From Phycisphaera sp. (GTDB lineage: Bacteria; Planctomycetota; Phycisphaerae; Phycisphaerales; Phycisphaeraceae): DNA of 64,000 nt. Location: the NCBI GenBank assembly GCA_016125215.1, contig WGMF01000008.1:1-64000 (forward strand). The letters run 5' to 3'. Of the stretch, positions 33,653-40,973 are shown one piece after another; position 1 is the first letter of the stretch, and each line of letters begins with the position of its first letter. A model generated the notes under the pieces. That model was given only the letters and a program-made list of their open reading frames with translations, was not told where the DNA came from and searched no databases. The position numbers were made by a program, and so were the translations under genes.

Positions 33653-34693
33653 ATGCCCCGCATGACGCCCATCCTCGGTGGTGAAGACAGGTCCGCTCTG
33701 GCGGGCGTGGTGCGCACGGGCCTGCTCCTGGGCGAGCCTTTCTACCGTGCAGCCGTGGCCACACGCAACACGTTGTACGACCGCGGCCTCGCGGCCACGC
33801 ATGCGCTGGGTCGGCCGACCGTCAGCGTCGGGAACCTGAGCGTCGGCGGGACGGGCAAGACGCCGATGGTCGTGGAGCTATCCAGGCGTTTACTTTCGAT
33901 GGGCCACCACCCCGCAATACTCATGCGCGGCTACAAACGCTCCGCGGGCATCAGCGACGAGGAGCAGGTCTACCGCCAAGCCCTGGGCCAGACCGTCCCC
34001 GTGGCCGCCAACCCCGACCGCGTCGCGAGAGCTAATCAATTGTTAGTAGGCCATCCGGGGGTGAGCGTCTTTCTCCTCGACGACGGCTTCCAGCACCGGC
34101 GGGTCCAACGCGACATCGACCTCGTTCTTGTGGATGCCCGCAACCCGTTCACCCTCGGCCACACGCTGCCGCGAGGCCTCTTGCGTGAACCGGCCTCTTC
34201 GCTGCGTCGGGCCACCGCCGTCATCGTCACCCACGCCGACCACGCGCAGGACCTTGCGGCGCTCGACGACGAGATCACCCGGTACCACGGCAAGAAACCC
34301 ATCGCCCACACGCGCCACGCCTGGCAGGGATTTTTATGGGGTGACGAACGCATCGCCTCTCTCGAGGGAATGAAAGTCACCGCGGTGGTCGGCGTCGGCA
34401 ACCCCAGCGCGTTCGAGAAAACGCTGCGTTCCCGGGTCGGCGTCGACGTGCTGGCGGTCCGCATCGAAGACGACCACGCCGCCTACACGCGCAAGCGTCT
34501 CGAAGAGCTTTTTGCCCACGCACGCGACCGCGGCGCCGACGCCGTGGTCACGACGGAGAAAGACCACGTCAAGTGGTTAGCGGTGTGGGGCGACTCCCCG
34601 ATGCCCCTGCGCGTCGTGCGGCCGGTGCTGGCTATTGAGTTCATCGACGGCTCGGACGCGCTGGACGCGCTGCTGCGTCGTAACTTGAGCTGA
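33653..34693 (+). CDS. lpxK: Tetraacyldisaccharide 4'-kinase (lipid A synthesis)
   Basis: 346 residues. The Walker A loop is VGNLSVGGTGKTPMVVEL at about 61-78, and the diagnostic ILMRGYKR, GDE-like (ISDEEQVYRQAL), FLLDDGFQHRRVQRDIDLVL and TTEKDHVKW motifs are all present. It phosphorylates the lipid A disaccharide at the 4' position on the inner face of the inner membrane. Its presence implies an LPS-type outer membrane. The start could be ATG 33653 or 33662. No other lpx gene is nearby. Confidence 0.95.
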   Translation: MPRMTPILGGEDRSALAGVVRTGLLLGEPFYRAAVATRNTLYDRGLAATHALGRPTVSVGNLSVGGTGKTPMVVELSRRLLSMGHHPAILMRGYKRSAGISDEEQVYRQALGQTVPVAANPDRVARANQLLVGHPGVSVFLLDDGFQHRRVQRDIDLVLVDARNPFTLGHTLPRGLLREPASSLRRATAVIVTHADHAQDLAALDDEITRYHGKKPIAHTRHAWQGFLWGDERIASLEGMKVTAVVGVGNPSAFEKTLRSRVGVDVLAVRIEDDHAAYTRKRLEELFAHARDRGADAVVTTEKDHVKWLAVWGDSPMPLRVVRPVLAIEFIDGSDALDALLRRNLS

Positions 34694-34704
34694 AAACATT
34701 GTGT

Positions 34705-35211
34705 TTATGGCTGCATCGTGTCCGTCATGAGCAGCTTGCCCATCGTATCCGGTCCGCACCATCGGCAATACGCCCGGCGGAGGTGGGACTCGCGCATCAC
34801 GCGGTGACGATTCGCCAGGACCTTCCGGCAACTCGGGCAGGTGAGTTGATAACGCGCCGCCGGCGTGTGGACGGTGTCGTCCATCAGCCGCCGGGGGTTG
34901 GCGCCGATGCGTCGGCAGGTCTGCTTCCACACCTCGTCGTGGCCGTGCTTCGTGCCGGCTAAGGCGTGGGCGATCTCGTGCAGGATGGTGTCACGCACCT
35001 CGGCGTCGGTGTTGAGCAGGGCAAGGTGCCGAGAGAGACGGATGGTGCGCGTGGTGGTGGTCTTGCCGGTGCGCCGGTTGCGAGTGTGTTTGATTTCACA
35101 CACGCCAAACTGCCTGCGTCCGTTGCCCCAGCGCAGGAGCCAGCCCCCGGCAATCAAGCCGTGCTCCGTCATCAACGACAGGGCGAGTTCATGCGCCTGC
35201 TTGAGGTCCAT
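34705..35211 (-). CDS. SprT-like zinc metallopeptidase-fold protein
   Basis: 168 residues. H-E-x-x-H is seen in TILHEIAHALAGTKHGHDEVW, and a C-terminal zinc ribbon in CPSCRKVLANRH...CRWC, as in SprT and Spartan relatives. The eukaryotic relatives cut DNA-protein crosslinks; the bacterial role is uncertain. TAAACT (minus strand, 35223-35218) ends 6 bases before the ATG, so the message is probably leaderless. It converges with lpxK with only 11 bp between stops. Confidence 0.85.
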   Translation of the reverse strand: MDLKQAHELALSLMTEHGLIAGGWLLRWGNGRRQFGVCEIKHTRNRRTGKTTTTRTIRLSRHLALLNTDAEVRDTILHEIAHALAGTKHGHDEVWKQTCRRIGANPRRLMDDTVHTPAARYQLTCPSCRKVLANRHRVMRESHLRRAYCRWCGPDTMGKLLMTDTMQP

Positions 35212-35244
35212 GACGAGAGTTTAGAGCCGCGGTGAAATGCGTGT

Positions 35245-35274
35245 AAAGCGGAGGGATGGCCATCCCTCCGCTTT
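35245..35274. terminator. Perfect 30-bp palindrome, likely bidirectional terminator (bioB end)
   Basis: AAAGCGGAGGGATGG is followed at once by its exact reverse complement. A-rich and T-rich ends make it terminator-like in both directions. It lies just after the bioB stop codon. Related copies are at 17831-17857 and 63871-63896. Confidence 0.75.
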
Positions 35275-35282
35275 GAAAGAAA

Positions 35283-36413
35283 TTACTGCGACAACACCGG
35301 CAGGGCGACCATGGCGCCGGTTCGGCGGGACATCAGACCCTCGCTCAGTCCATTGGCACGCGCGGCGGCGGGGTCGGCTTCGTGTTCGACTTCATCAAAA
35401 GTCGTGTAGGCCAGGCCCAGGTCGCGGAGCATCTGGTGGTCCTGAGCGGGCGTTCTGCCGAACGTCGTGAGGTAGTTGCCGATCAGGAAGCTCGAGCCGC
35501 CGGCGTAGAACATCCAGCTCTGCATGTCACGCAAGATCTTCTCGCGTCCGCCGGCGATTTTCAGTTCGCGGTCGGGCAGGATCAGGCGGTAGATTGCCAC
35601 GATCTTGAGGGCCTCGGTCGGGGAGAGCGGAGGCTGCTTCTGGTAGAGCGGCGTGCCCTGGATGGCGTTGAGGAAGTTGATGGGCACGACATCCGCGCCC
35701 AGGTCGCGCAGCTCCAATGCCATGTCGATGCGGTCGTCCCAGTCCTCGCCCATGCCGAAGATCCCGCCGGAGCAGATGGACAGGCCGGCCTCCTTGGCAA
35801 TGCGGATGGTGCGGAGGCGGTCTTCGTAGGTGTGGGTGGTGGTGATCTTGTCGAAGTGGCGTCGGGAGGTTTCGAGGTTGTGGTTGATGCGCTGCACGCC
35901 CATGTCGCGCAGTCGGCCGGCGTGCTCGGGAGAGAGTTCGCCGAGGGTCGCACAGGGCCGGACGTTGCCCTCCTTGACGGTCTTTTCGTAGAAAGCCTGG
36001 AGCCAGTCGAGTTCGCGGTCGGTCGGCCCGCGTCCCGAGTTGACGATGCCGAAGCTCGAAGCGCCGTTCTTCACCGCTTCATCCGCCGCGGCCGACATCT
36101 CTTCGACGGTCATCTTCGAGGGGGTGACGTGCGTGTCGTAGTGCTTGGACTGGGAACAGTAAGAGCAGTCTTCGCTGCATGCGCCGACCTTGGCGGCGAC
36201 GATGGAGCAGAACTTCACCTGCGGGCCGACGTATTTGATGCGGACCTTGTTGGCCCAGTAGAACAGCTCGTAAATGTCCTGGCCTTGGGCGCGGGCGAGT
36301 TCGCGGGCCTCGTCACGGGTGATCGGTTGGTCGAGGCCATGGGCGAGGACCCGTGCGCCGAGCTGGGCAATGCGGTCAGAGAGAGAGGAAACGTCGGCGT
36401 GGGGTTGGATCAT
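35283..36413 (-). CDS. bioB: Biotin synthase
   Basis: 376 residues. The radical SAM cluster motif CSEDCSYCSQS (C-x3-C-x2-C) lies at about 78-88, and BioB-specific stretches include NVRPCATLGELSPEHAGRL, GVQRINHNLETSRRHF, CSGGIFGMGE and VPINFLNAIQGTPL. It inserts sulfur into dethiobiotin using S-adenosylmethionine. No other bio gene is close. It is slightly longer than E. coli BioB at both ends. Confidence 0.97.
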   Translation of the reverse strand: MIQPHADVSSLSDRIAQLGARVLAHGLDQPITRDEARELARAQGQDIYELFYWANKVRIKYVGPQVKFCSIVAAKVGACSEDCSYCSQSKHYDTHVTPSKMTVEEMSAAADEAVKNGASSFGIVNSGRGPTDRELDWLQAFYEKTVKEGNVRPCATLGELSPEHAGRLRDMGVQRINHNLETSRRHFDKITTTHTYEDRLRTIRIAKEAGLSICSGGIFGMGEDWDDRIDMALELRDLGADVVPINFLNAIQGTPLYQKQPPLSPTEALKIVAIYRLILPDRELKIAGGREKILRDMQSWMFYAGGSSFLIGNYLTTFGRTPAQDHQMLRDLGLAYTTFDEVEHEADPAAARANGLSEGLMSRRTGAMVALPVLSQ

Positions 36414-36420
36414 GGTGGGC

Positions 36421-36462
36421 AGAGTGAGTAGAGAGTAGAAAGTACAGAGTAGAGAGTCGTGA
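36421..36462. repeat. 7-bp tandem repeat, GTAGAGA type
   Basis: Six consecutive heptamers with consensus GTAGAGA (AGAGTGA, GTAGAGA, GTAGAAA, GTACAGA, GTAGAGA, GTCGTGA). They lie immediately upstream of bioB. One of several 7-bp arrays in this window. Confidence 0.75.
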
Positions 36463-36472
36463 ACTGTTACAG

Positions 36473-36492
36473 CCCCGCATGGATATGCGGGG
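36473..36492. terminator. Hairpin CCCCGCAT/ATGCGGGG after the small-protein operon
   Basis: CCCCGCAT, loop GGAT, ATGCGGGG. It lies downstream of the 103-residue gene on the minus strand and is preceded by TCGTGAACTGTTACAG. The hairpin at 36887-36905 has the same stem and similar flank. Confidence 0.6.
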
Positions 36493-36519
36493 GGGCAGCA
36501 ATTACCCTTGCGGGAGGGG

Positions 36520-36831
36520 TTAGCGGGATTTTCGGCCGGTGCCGGTGTCGGGCTGGGTTTGGGCCAGGTCGATGACGTCAGCGAACTTGAGTTGTTTGCG
36601 GACGATGTCGGTCTTGTAAACGAGCAGTTTTTCGCTCATGTTGTCGAGAACGAAGAGCGACTCGGCGTTCTGGCTTGTGCGAGCGGTGAGGATGGTGAAG
36701 TTGTCGCGGTTGACGACGAGTTCAGCGTGGGCCTGGGGCGTAAGCCGACCGGAGAGCGAGGCCAGCAAGAGACCGGAGAGGACAAACGCCGAGGCAAGCA
36801 GGCAGCAGCAGGCGGTTTCGATGCGTGTCAT
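36520..36831 (-). CDS. Small secreted or membrane-anchored protein (paralog of 36928 gene)
   Basis: 103 residues, not recognised. The N-terminal hydrophobic segment ACCCLLASAFVLSGLLLASL is followed by a probable cleavage site (QAHA). The mature part, NRDNFTILTARTSQNAESLF then VLDNMSEKLLVYK, parallels the neighbouring 98-residue protein (GNYTMVAGQMQGQPQSAIY, ILDLNRGMCYWIVY). Both look like short beta-sheet proteins. It is the third gene of a minus-strand set of very small proteins. Confidence 0.65.
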   Translation of the reverse strand: MTRIETACCCLLASAFVLSGLLLASLSGRLTPQAHAELVVNRDNFTILTARTSQNAESLFVLDNMSEKLLVYKTDIVRKQLKFADVIDLAQTQPDTGTGRKSR

Positions 36832-36886
36832 GGTGGTTTCTCGTGTGTGAGTGTGTGGTGGATGGCGAGTCGTGATCGGTCACAGG

Positions 36887-36905
36887 CCCGCATGAATATG
36901 CGGGG
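36887..36905. terminator. Hairpin CCCGCAT/ATGCGGG between the two small paralogs
   Basis: CCCGCAT, loop GAAT, ATGCGGGG, preceded by TCGTGATCGGTCACAGG. It closely matches the hairpin at 36473-36492. Each small gene is thus followed by the same stem, suggesting duplication of a gene-plus-terminator unit. Confidence 0.6.
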
Positions 36906-36927
36906 AGATGCGGTTGAGCGTGCGGGT

Positions 36928-37224
36928 TTACTTTCCGCCGATCGCCGCCCGGAGGTCGGCCCCGACGTCGGCCCGGGCGATGACGGTGGTCTTGTCGTTG
37001 TCCGAGTTGTAGACGATCCAGTAGCACATGCCGCGGTTGAGGTCGAGGATGTAGATCGCGGACTGCGGCTGGCCCTGCATCTGGCCGGCCACCATGGTGT
37101 AGTTGCCCTTGCCCGCGCCGAACTGGGCCTGGGCCGGCTGGGGTGAGAGCACGGTCACGACGAGCGATGCCAGGAGCACAACATTGAAGAGCACCAGCGC
37201 CGCGAGGGTCTGTTTTCGTTTCAT
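36928..37224 (-). CDS. Small secreted protein (paralog of 36520 gene)
   Basis: 98 residues, not recognised. It has a clear signal peptide (LAALVLFNVVLLASLVVTVL, then PAQAQ) and a mature part of about 65 residues with a beta pattern (NYTMVAGQMQ, AIYILDLNRG, MCYWIVYNSD, TTVIARADVG). AAGGA lies 7 bases before the ATG. It shares order, strand and hairpin terminator with the 36520 gene. Possible envelope-associated partner proteins; no domain is claimed. Confidence 0.7.
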   Translation of the reverse strand: MKRKQTLAALVLFNVVLLASLVVTVLSPQPAQAQFGAGKGNYTMVAGQMQGQPQSAIYILDLNRGMCYWIVYNSDNDKTTVIARADVGADLRAAIGGK

Positions 37225-37306
37225 ACCTGGTCCTTTCGGTGGAGCGGAATGAGGGGGTCTGGGGTATTGGACGCGGGGTGGGAGCGGGGGTTTCCGGGGG
37301 GATCTG

Positions 37307-37367
37307 GGGACCGGCGATACTTCCGGGGGTTCCGGGGGTCGGGGTTTCCGGGGGTCGCCGGCTTTAT
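37307..37367. repeat. Dispersed hairpin element with CTTCCGGGGG core, copy 1
   Basis: GGGGACCGGCGA...TCGCCGGCTTTAT brackets three TTCCGGGGG words. The same brackets surround a single word at 56408-56447. The ACCGGCGA/TCGCCGG arms can pair. It fills the gap before the 40-residue gene. Confidence 0.6.
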
Positions 37368-37368
37368 G

Positions 37369-37391
37369 GGATTAGCCCGTTGGGCTAATCC
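37369..37391. terminator. Perfect 10-bp hairpin overlapping the end of the 40-residue gene
   Basis: GGATTAGCCC (37369-37378), loop GTT, GGGCTAATCC (37382-37391). It includes the TAG stop of the small gene. No T run follows on the minus strand, so it may protect RNA rather than terminate. Confidence 0.5.
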
Positions 37392-37507
37392 TGGTGTCCA
37401 CGTCGGGAGCTCATCATCGAGGCGAGCACGACGGAGATCGTCAGGATCACCGCGATGGTGATCGAGATCGAGATCGAGTCGGGTTTCTGGGCAAGCACGG
37501 TGAGCAT
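37385..37507 (-). CDS. 40-residue single-helix membrane protein
   Basis: ATG 37507 to TAG 37385: MLTVLAQKPDSISISITIAV, then ILTISVVLASMMSSRRGHQD. One membrane helix spans about 12-32, with a basic C-terminus. GGAGG lies 6 bases before the ATG (37518-37514), a strong ribosome site on an otherwise empty stretch. It is the first gene of the minus-strand set with 36928 and 36520. Function unknown; it could be a small regulatory or complex subunit. Confidence 0.65.
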   Translation of the reverse strand: MLTVLAQKPDSISISITIAVILTISVVLASMMSSRRGHQD

Positions 37508-37648
37508 GTTGAGCCTCCGTTGTGCGAGGGATTATAGACATGGTAATCCCCGCGGTCGGGCGTGTAAATGATTGTGTGACGGGCCTGTTTCACCAAGCGT
37601 GTGAACGTGCCCCCCTCACGCTCAGCGAACCACTGGTACGATTGGGCC

Positions 37649-38311
37649 ATGTCGCAACAGACGTGGTGGCTCTGGATGGCGGGGGCGTACCTCTGCGGGT
37701 CGGTCCCGTTCGGGTTGCTCATCGGTTTGGCTCACGGTGTGGACATCCGCAAGCGGGGCAGCGGCAACGTCGGGGCGACCAACGCCGGCCGGGTGCTGGG
37801 CAAGAAGTGGGGCATCCTCTGTTTCGTGCTCGACGTGCTCAAGGGCGCAGGCCCGGTGCTGGCGTGCGGGATCAGCGTCGGCTTCGTGTCGCAGGCCGCT
37901 TCGATCACACCGGTCCAGGCCGGCCAGTGGCTCGCGGTGGCCGCCTGTGCGATGCTCGGGCATATCTTCCCCGTCTGGCTCTACTTCAAGGGCGGCAAGG
38001 GCGTGGCGACCGGCCTGGGCGTCATGCTCGGCATCTACCCCACGCTCACCTGGCCCGCAATGGCGGCGTTTGTCACGTGGGTCGTCGTCGTCAAGCTCAG
38101 CAAAATGGTGAGCCTGGCCAGCATCGTCGCCGCGGCGCTCCTGCCTATCTATGTGTTAGTCACACTCCATCTCCACCGTCAGCCGATCGCGCAGGCCTGG
38201 CCCTTCCCCGTCGTCGCGGCGGTCCTTGCCGCGCTGACCATCCTCCGCCACCGCACGAACATCGCCCGCATCCTCGCGGGGACGGAGTCGAAAATCGGGA
38301 AGAAGCATTAG
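37649..38311 (+). CDS. plsY: Glycerol-3-phosphate acyltransferase
   Basis: 220 residues and five membrane helices. Family motifs: AYLCGSVPFGLLIG, RKRGSGNVGATNAGRVLGKKWG (the acyl-phosphate and glycerol-3-phosphate sites) and FKGGKGVATGLGV. It uses acyl-phosphate to acylate glycerol-3-phosphate at the first step of phospholipid synthesis. TACGAT (37637-37642) ends 6 bases before ATG 37649, which decides the start over the upstream in-frame codon at 37601. The stop runs into a palindromic repeat. Confidence 0.95.
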   Translation: MSQQTWWLWMAGAYLCGSVPFGLLIGLAHGVDIRKRGSGNVGATNAGRVLGKKWGILCFVLDVLKGAGPVLACGISVGFVSQAASITPVQAGQWLAVAACAMLGHIFPVWLYFKGGKGVATGLGVMLGIYPTLTWPAMAAFVTWVVVVKLSKMVSLASIVAAALLPIYVLVTLHLHRQPIAQAWPFPVVAAVLAALTILRHRTNIARILAGTESKIGKKH

Positions 38312-38449
38312 CCGCAGATAAACGCAGATGGACGCAGATATAAGACAAATGGCCATCAATGTCTGATCCACGTGCGGTTCAACGCCCGACCATTGGGCTT
38401 TGTTATGGCTCATTCTCCCCATCTGCGTTTATCTGCGTTTATCTGCGGC
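38311..38449. repeat. Inverted repeat of periodic GCAGAT words between convergent genes
   Basis: Left arm GCCGCAGATAAACGCAGATG (38311-38330) plus GACGCAGAT; right arm (38421-38449) ATCTGCGTTTATCTGCGTTT then ATCTGCGGC. GCAGAT recurs every 10 bp. It separates the 3' ends of plsY and the NAD-binding gene, so a bidirectional terminator role is plausible. Confidence 0.7.
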
Positions 38450-38461
38450 TATATCTTCCGG

Positions 38462-39403
38462 CTAAATCTTCCCCGCGTAATCCGCAAAGCTCTCTTCGAA
38501 CGGCGTCATCGTCATCGCAAAGTCGTGGCAGACCTTGGCGGTGTCGCAGGTCGATTCCTCCTGGCTCATCAGGACCTGATCGCGGTTGAACGGCACACCC
38601 GGGAGGCCGGCGATCATCCTGGCGTACCACGCGGGCACGGCGACGATCTTCTTTTTCGCCTTCACCCCCGGCAGATGCTTTCGGCAGGTCTCGTACAGCC
38701 CCGGCCATGTGAAGACATCCGGCCCGCCGACGGGATAAGTCTCGCCTACGCTCTTGTCGTGGGCCACCGCGTCGGCAAAGACTTTGGCCACGTCTTCGAT
38801 GTAGACCGGTTGCAAGTGCCCCGCGCCCTTTGTGCCCAACGCCCCTGCGCCGAAGTAGGGGACAAACGGCGGGAACAGGCCGGTGAGAAAGCCCTTGACC
38901 ATCCGCATGAACTCACCGTCGTGCCCGTGGATCAGAGAGGGGCGGAAGATGGTGAAGGGGATGCCGCTGTTACGCACGGCCTGCTCGGCGATAAACTTGG
39001 TCCGGTGGTAATCGCTCACGGGCGGGTTGTCGTCTTGTGGGCGTGCGCCCAGCGCGGACATGTGGACCCAGCGTTTGACGCCGGCGGCTTGGGCGGCGGT
39101 AACAAGTCGCCGCGTGGCCTGTGCGTGGATTCGTTCGAAGGTCTGCCCCTTGGAGGGGATTTCCATGATGATGCCGACGAGGTGGACGACCGCGTCGACG
39201 CCGTCGCAGAGCTGGGAGAGGGCAGAATCGTCGAAGAGTCCGCCCTTAACGGGTGTGAGTCGGTTGTCAACGCTCTTGAGGCGGTCGGGGTTCCGCACGA
39301 GGACGCGGACGTGGTGGCCCGAATCGAGTAGATGCGGTACAACGTGTCTTCCGACGAAACCCGTTCCGCCGGTGACAGCGACGCGCAGGCTCTTGGTCGT
39401 CAT
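38462..39403 (-). CDS. NAD(P)-binding atypical SDR protein (NDUFA9-like)
   Basis: 313 residues from ATG 39403. The Rossmann motif VAVTGGTGFVGRHVVPHLLD is followed by VRVLVRNPDRL, DAVVHLVGIIMEIPSKGQTFERIHAQAT and RWVHMSALGARPQDDNPPVSDYHRTKFIAEQ. It resembles complex I subunit NDUFA9-like and YbjT-like SDRs, lacking a strict YxxxK pair in the usual place (DYHRTKF is close). Function uncertain; often a redox-linked scaffold. It converges on plsY and diverges from hemC. Confidence 0.82.
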   Translation of the reverse strand: MTTKSLRVAVTGGTGFVGRHVVPHLLDSGHHVRVLVRNPDRLKSVDNRLTPVKGGLFDDSALSQLCDGVDAVVHLVGIIMEIPSKGQTFERIHAQATRRLVTAAQAAGVKRWVHMSALGARPQDDNPPVSDYHRTKFIAEQAVRNSGIPFTIFRPSLIHGHDGEFMRMVKGFLTGLFPPFVPYFGAGALGTKGAGHLQPVYIEDVAKVFADAVAHDKSVGETYPVGGPDVFTWPGLYETCRKHLPGVKAKKKIVAVPAWYARMIAGLPGVPFNRDQVLMSQEESTCDTAKVCHDFAMTMTPFEESFADYAGKI

Positions 39404-39492
39404 GGTTATTTTTCCCGATGGGGCCGGTGTGGGCGTCACGCAAAGACGTGGCGCGGGGGTATAGTAGTAGGCTGTTCTGGAGTATTCAATCC

Positions 39493-40494
39493 GTGCGTAA
39501 AAGCAGACGACCGATCATCATCGCCTCCCGCCGAAGCACTCTGGCCAAGGCCCAGGCCCAGGCCGTCGGCTCGACCCTTGCCCGTCTCCACCCGACCATC
39601 GAGGTGAGGTACCTGTGGATCGAATCCGAGGGCGACAAGCTCACGCAAGCCTCGCTGGCCGACGCGGGTGGCAAGGGGTTGTTCGTCAAGGCCGTCGAAG
39701 AGGCGCTGCTCAATAACAAAGCTGACCTTGCGGTCCACAGCCTCAAGGACATCCCCGTGACGATGACGCCCGGCCTCGTCCTTGCGGCCACGCCCAAACG
39801 CGGCGACGTGCGCGACTGTCTCATCACACGTGGCGGGCTCGAATCAATCGACAAGCTTCCGCACGGCGCGACGGTCGGCACGTCCAGCCCACGACGTGCC
39901 GCGCAGCTCAAACGCATCCGCCCCGACCTGGTCATCCACCCGCTGCGCGGCAACGTCGAGACCAGGCTCAACAAGGTCATCCGTGACGGCCTGTTCGATG
40001 CAACGCTGCTGGCCATGGCGGGCCTCGAACGCTCGGGCATGGGTGAGCACGCTCGCTTCCCCGTTGACCCGTCGGTCATGGTCCCCGCGGCGGGGCAGGG
40101 GTGTCTGGCGCTGCAGTGCCGGATGGACGACCACGTGACCCTATCCAGGTGTTTGCCCCTCAACGACACAGTGACGGGCGAAGCGGTCCACGCGGAGCGT
40201 CAGGTGATTGCGGGTTTGAGTGGTGATTGCCACTCACCGATCGCGGTGTACGCCCAGCCGGTCGGCGACGCGGCGCTGGAGTTCGATGTCCACGCGCTCG
40301 TGCTCGGGCCGGAGGGAGTGAAGACCGTCGAAGCCCGTGAGCGTTGCCCCGCCAAGAGCGTGCGCCGCGTGGTGAAGAGGATGGTCAAGGCCCTCAAGGA
40401 CCAGGGCGCGATGGCCCTGCTCGAACAAGCCGGCGCCCACGCCCGCCACAGCGCGATGCAGCCCAAGACCCCCGAGGGCGTCCGCGTGGGGTAG
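39493..40494 (+). CDS. hemC: Hydroxymethylbilane synthase (porphobilinogen deaminase)
   Basis: 333 residues from GTG 39493. Motifs: IIASRRSTLAKAQAQAV, GKGLFVKAVEEALL, DLAVHSLKDIPVTMTPGL, VGTSSPRRAAQL and LRGNVETRLNKV. The Cys carrying the dipyrromethane cofactor is in LSGDCHSPIAVYA, where the usual G-G-C reads G-D-C. It polymerises four porphobilinogens for tetrapyrroles. GGAG lies 10 bases upstream and TATAGT at 39460-39465 may be the -10. No other hem gene is near. Confidence 0.95.
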   Translation: MRKSRRPIIIASRRSTLAKAQAQAVGSTLARLHPTIEVRYLWIESEGDKLTQASLADAGGKGLFVKAVEEALLNNKADLAVHSLKDIPVTMTPGLVLAATPKRGDVRDCLITRGGLESIDKLPHGATVGTSSPRRAAQLKRIRPDLVIHPLRGNVETRLNKVIRDGLFDATLLAMAGLERSGMGEHARFPVDPSVMVPAAGQGCLALQCRMDDHVTLSRCLPLNDTVTGEAVHAERQVIAGLSGDCHSPIAVYAQPVGDAALEFDVHALVLGPEGVKTVEARERCPAKSVRRVVKRMVKALKDQGAMALLEQAGAHARHSAMQPKTPEGVRVG

Positions 40495-40500
40495 GTCGTG

Positions 40501-40961
40501 GCCGCAAATGAACGCGAATGAACGCGAATGATGAGTTTGGGCGGGCCTCTTGAAACGCCCAGTGCGCCAAGACAAGGCAAGAGATTTAGAACACCTATCA
40601 AAATGAATCTGGACGGGTACATCAGGCACATCGGCAGCGGGGAAGTCACCGCAGATTGCGCAGATTTCACAGATCGATACAGATTGAAGATCGGGAATAG
40701 CTGCCTTGAATCTGTGCCATCTGCGAAATCTGCGGTTTCTGTATCGACGCTCAAGATATTTCCATGCTTGGCAATGTGGATCATTCTGTTTGGGGTTCTT
40801 AAAAAGCAAAGTCTCACGCGGCTGGGTTTTTAGCGCGAGTTTATCAAGCTAGCTCGCCTGTCTTGACTGTGCTTTTTAATCTCCCCGGCAAGCTCTGAGA
40901 AACATGGCGCTCTTGACGCTTCAACATGAATTATTCGCGTTCATTCGCGTTCATTCGCGGC
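40501..40961. repeat. Nested repeats: outer periodic inverted repeat around a second copy of the 6912 element
   Basis: This fills the 479-bp gap between hemC and the aldo/keto reductase gene. Outer arms GCCGCAAATGAACGCGAATG (40501-40520) and CATTCGCGTTCATTCGCGGC (about 40942-40961) are inverted, with CGCGAATGAA words every 10 bp. Inside, 40585-40755 repeats the 6912-7085 element (TTAGAACACCTATCAAAATG border and GCAGATTGCGCAGATTTC arms). From 40756 to 40930 I see only AT-richer unassigned DNA. Confidence 0.65.
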
Positions 40962-40967
40962 TAGAAT
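40962..40967 (+). promoter_or_regulatory. -10 box TAGAAT, 6 bases before the aldo/keto reductase start
   Basis: TAGAAT, then ACCCCC, then ATG 40974. Same spacing as panD and others in this window. The box abuts the right arm of the periodic inverted repeat. It implies a leaderless transcript. Confidence 0.55.
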
Positions 40968-40973
40968 ACCCCC

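Noticed and set aside
35382-36431. 349-codon plus-strand frame opposite bioB
   Set aside because: bioB is unmistakable on the other strand; this frame has no motif.
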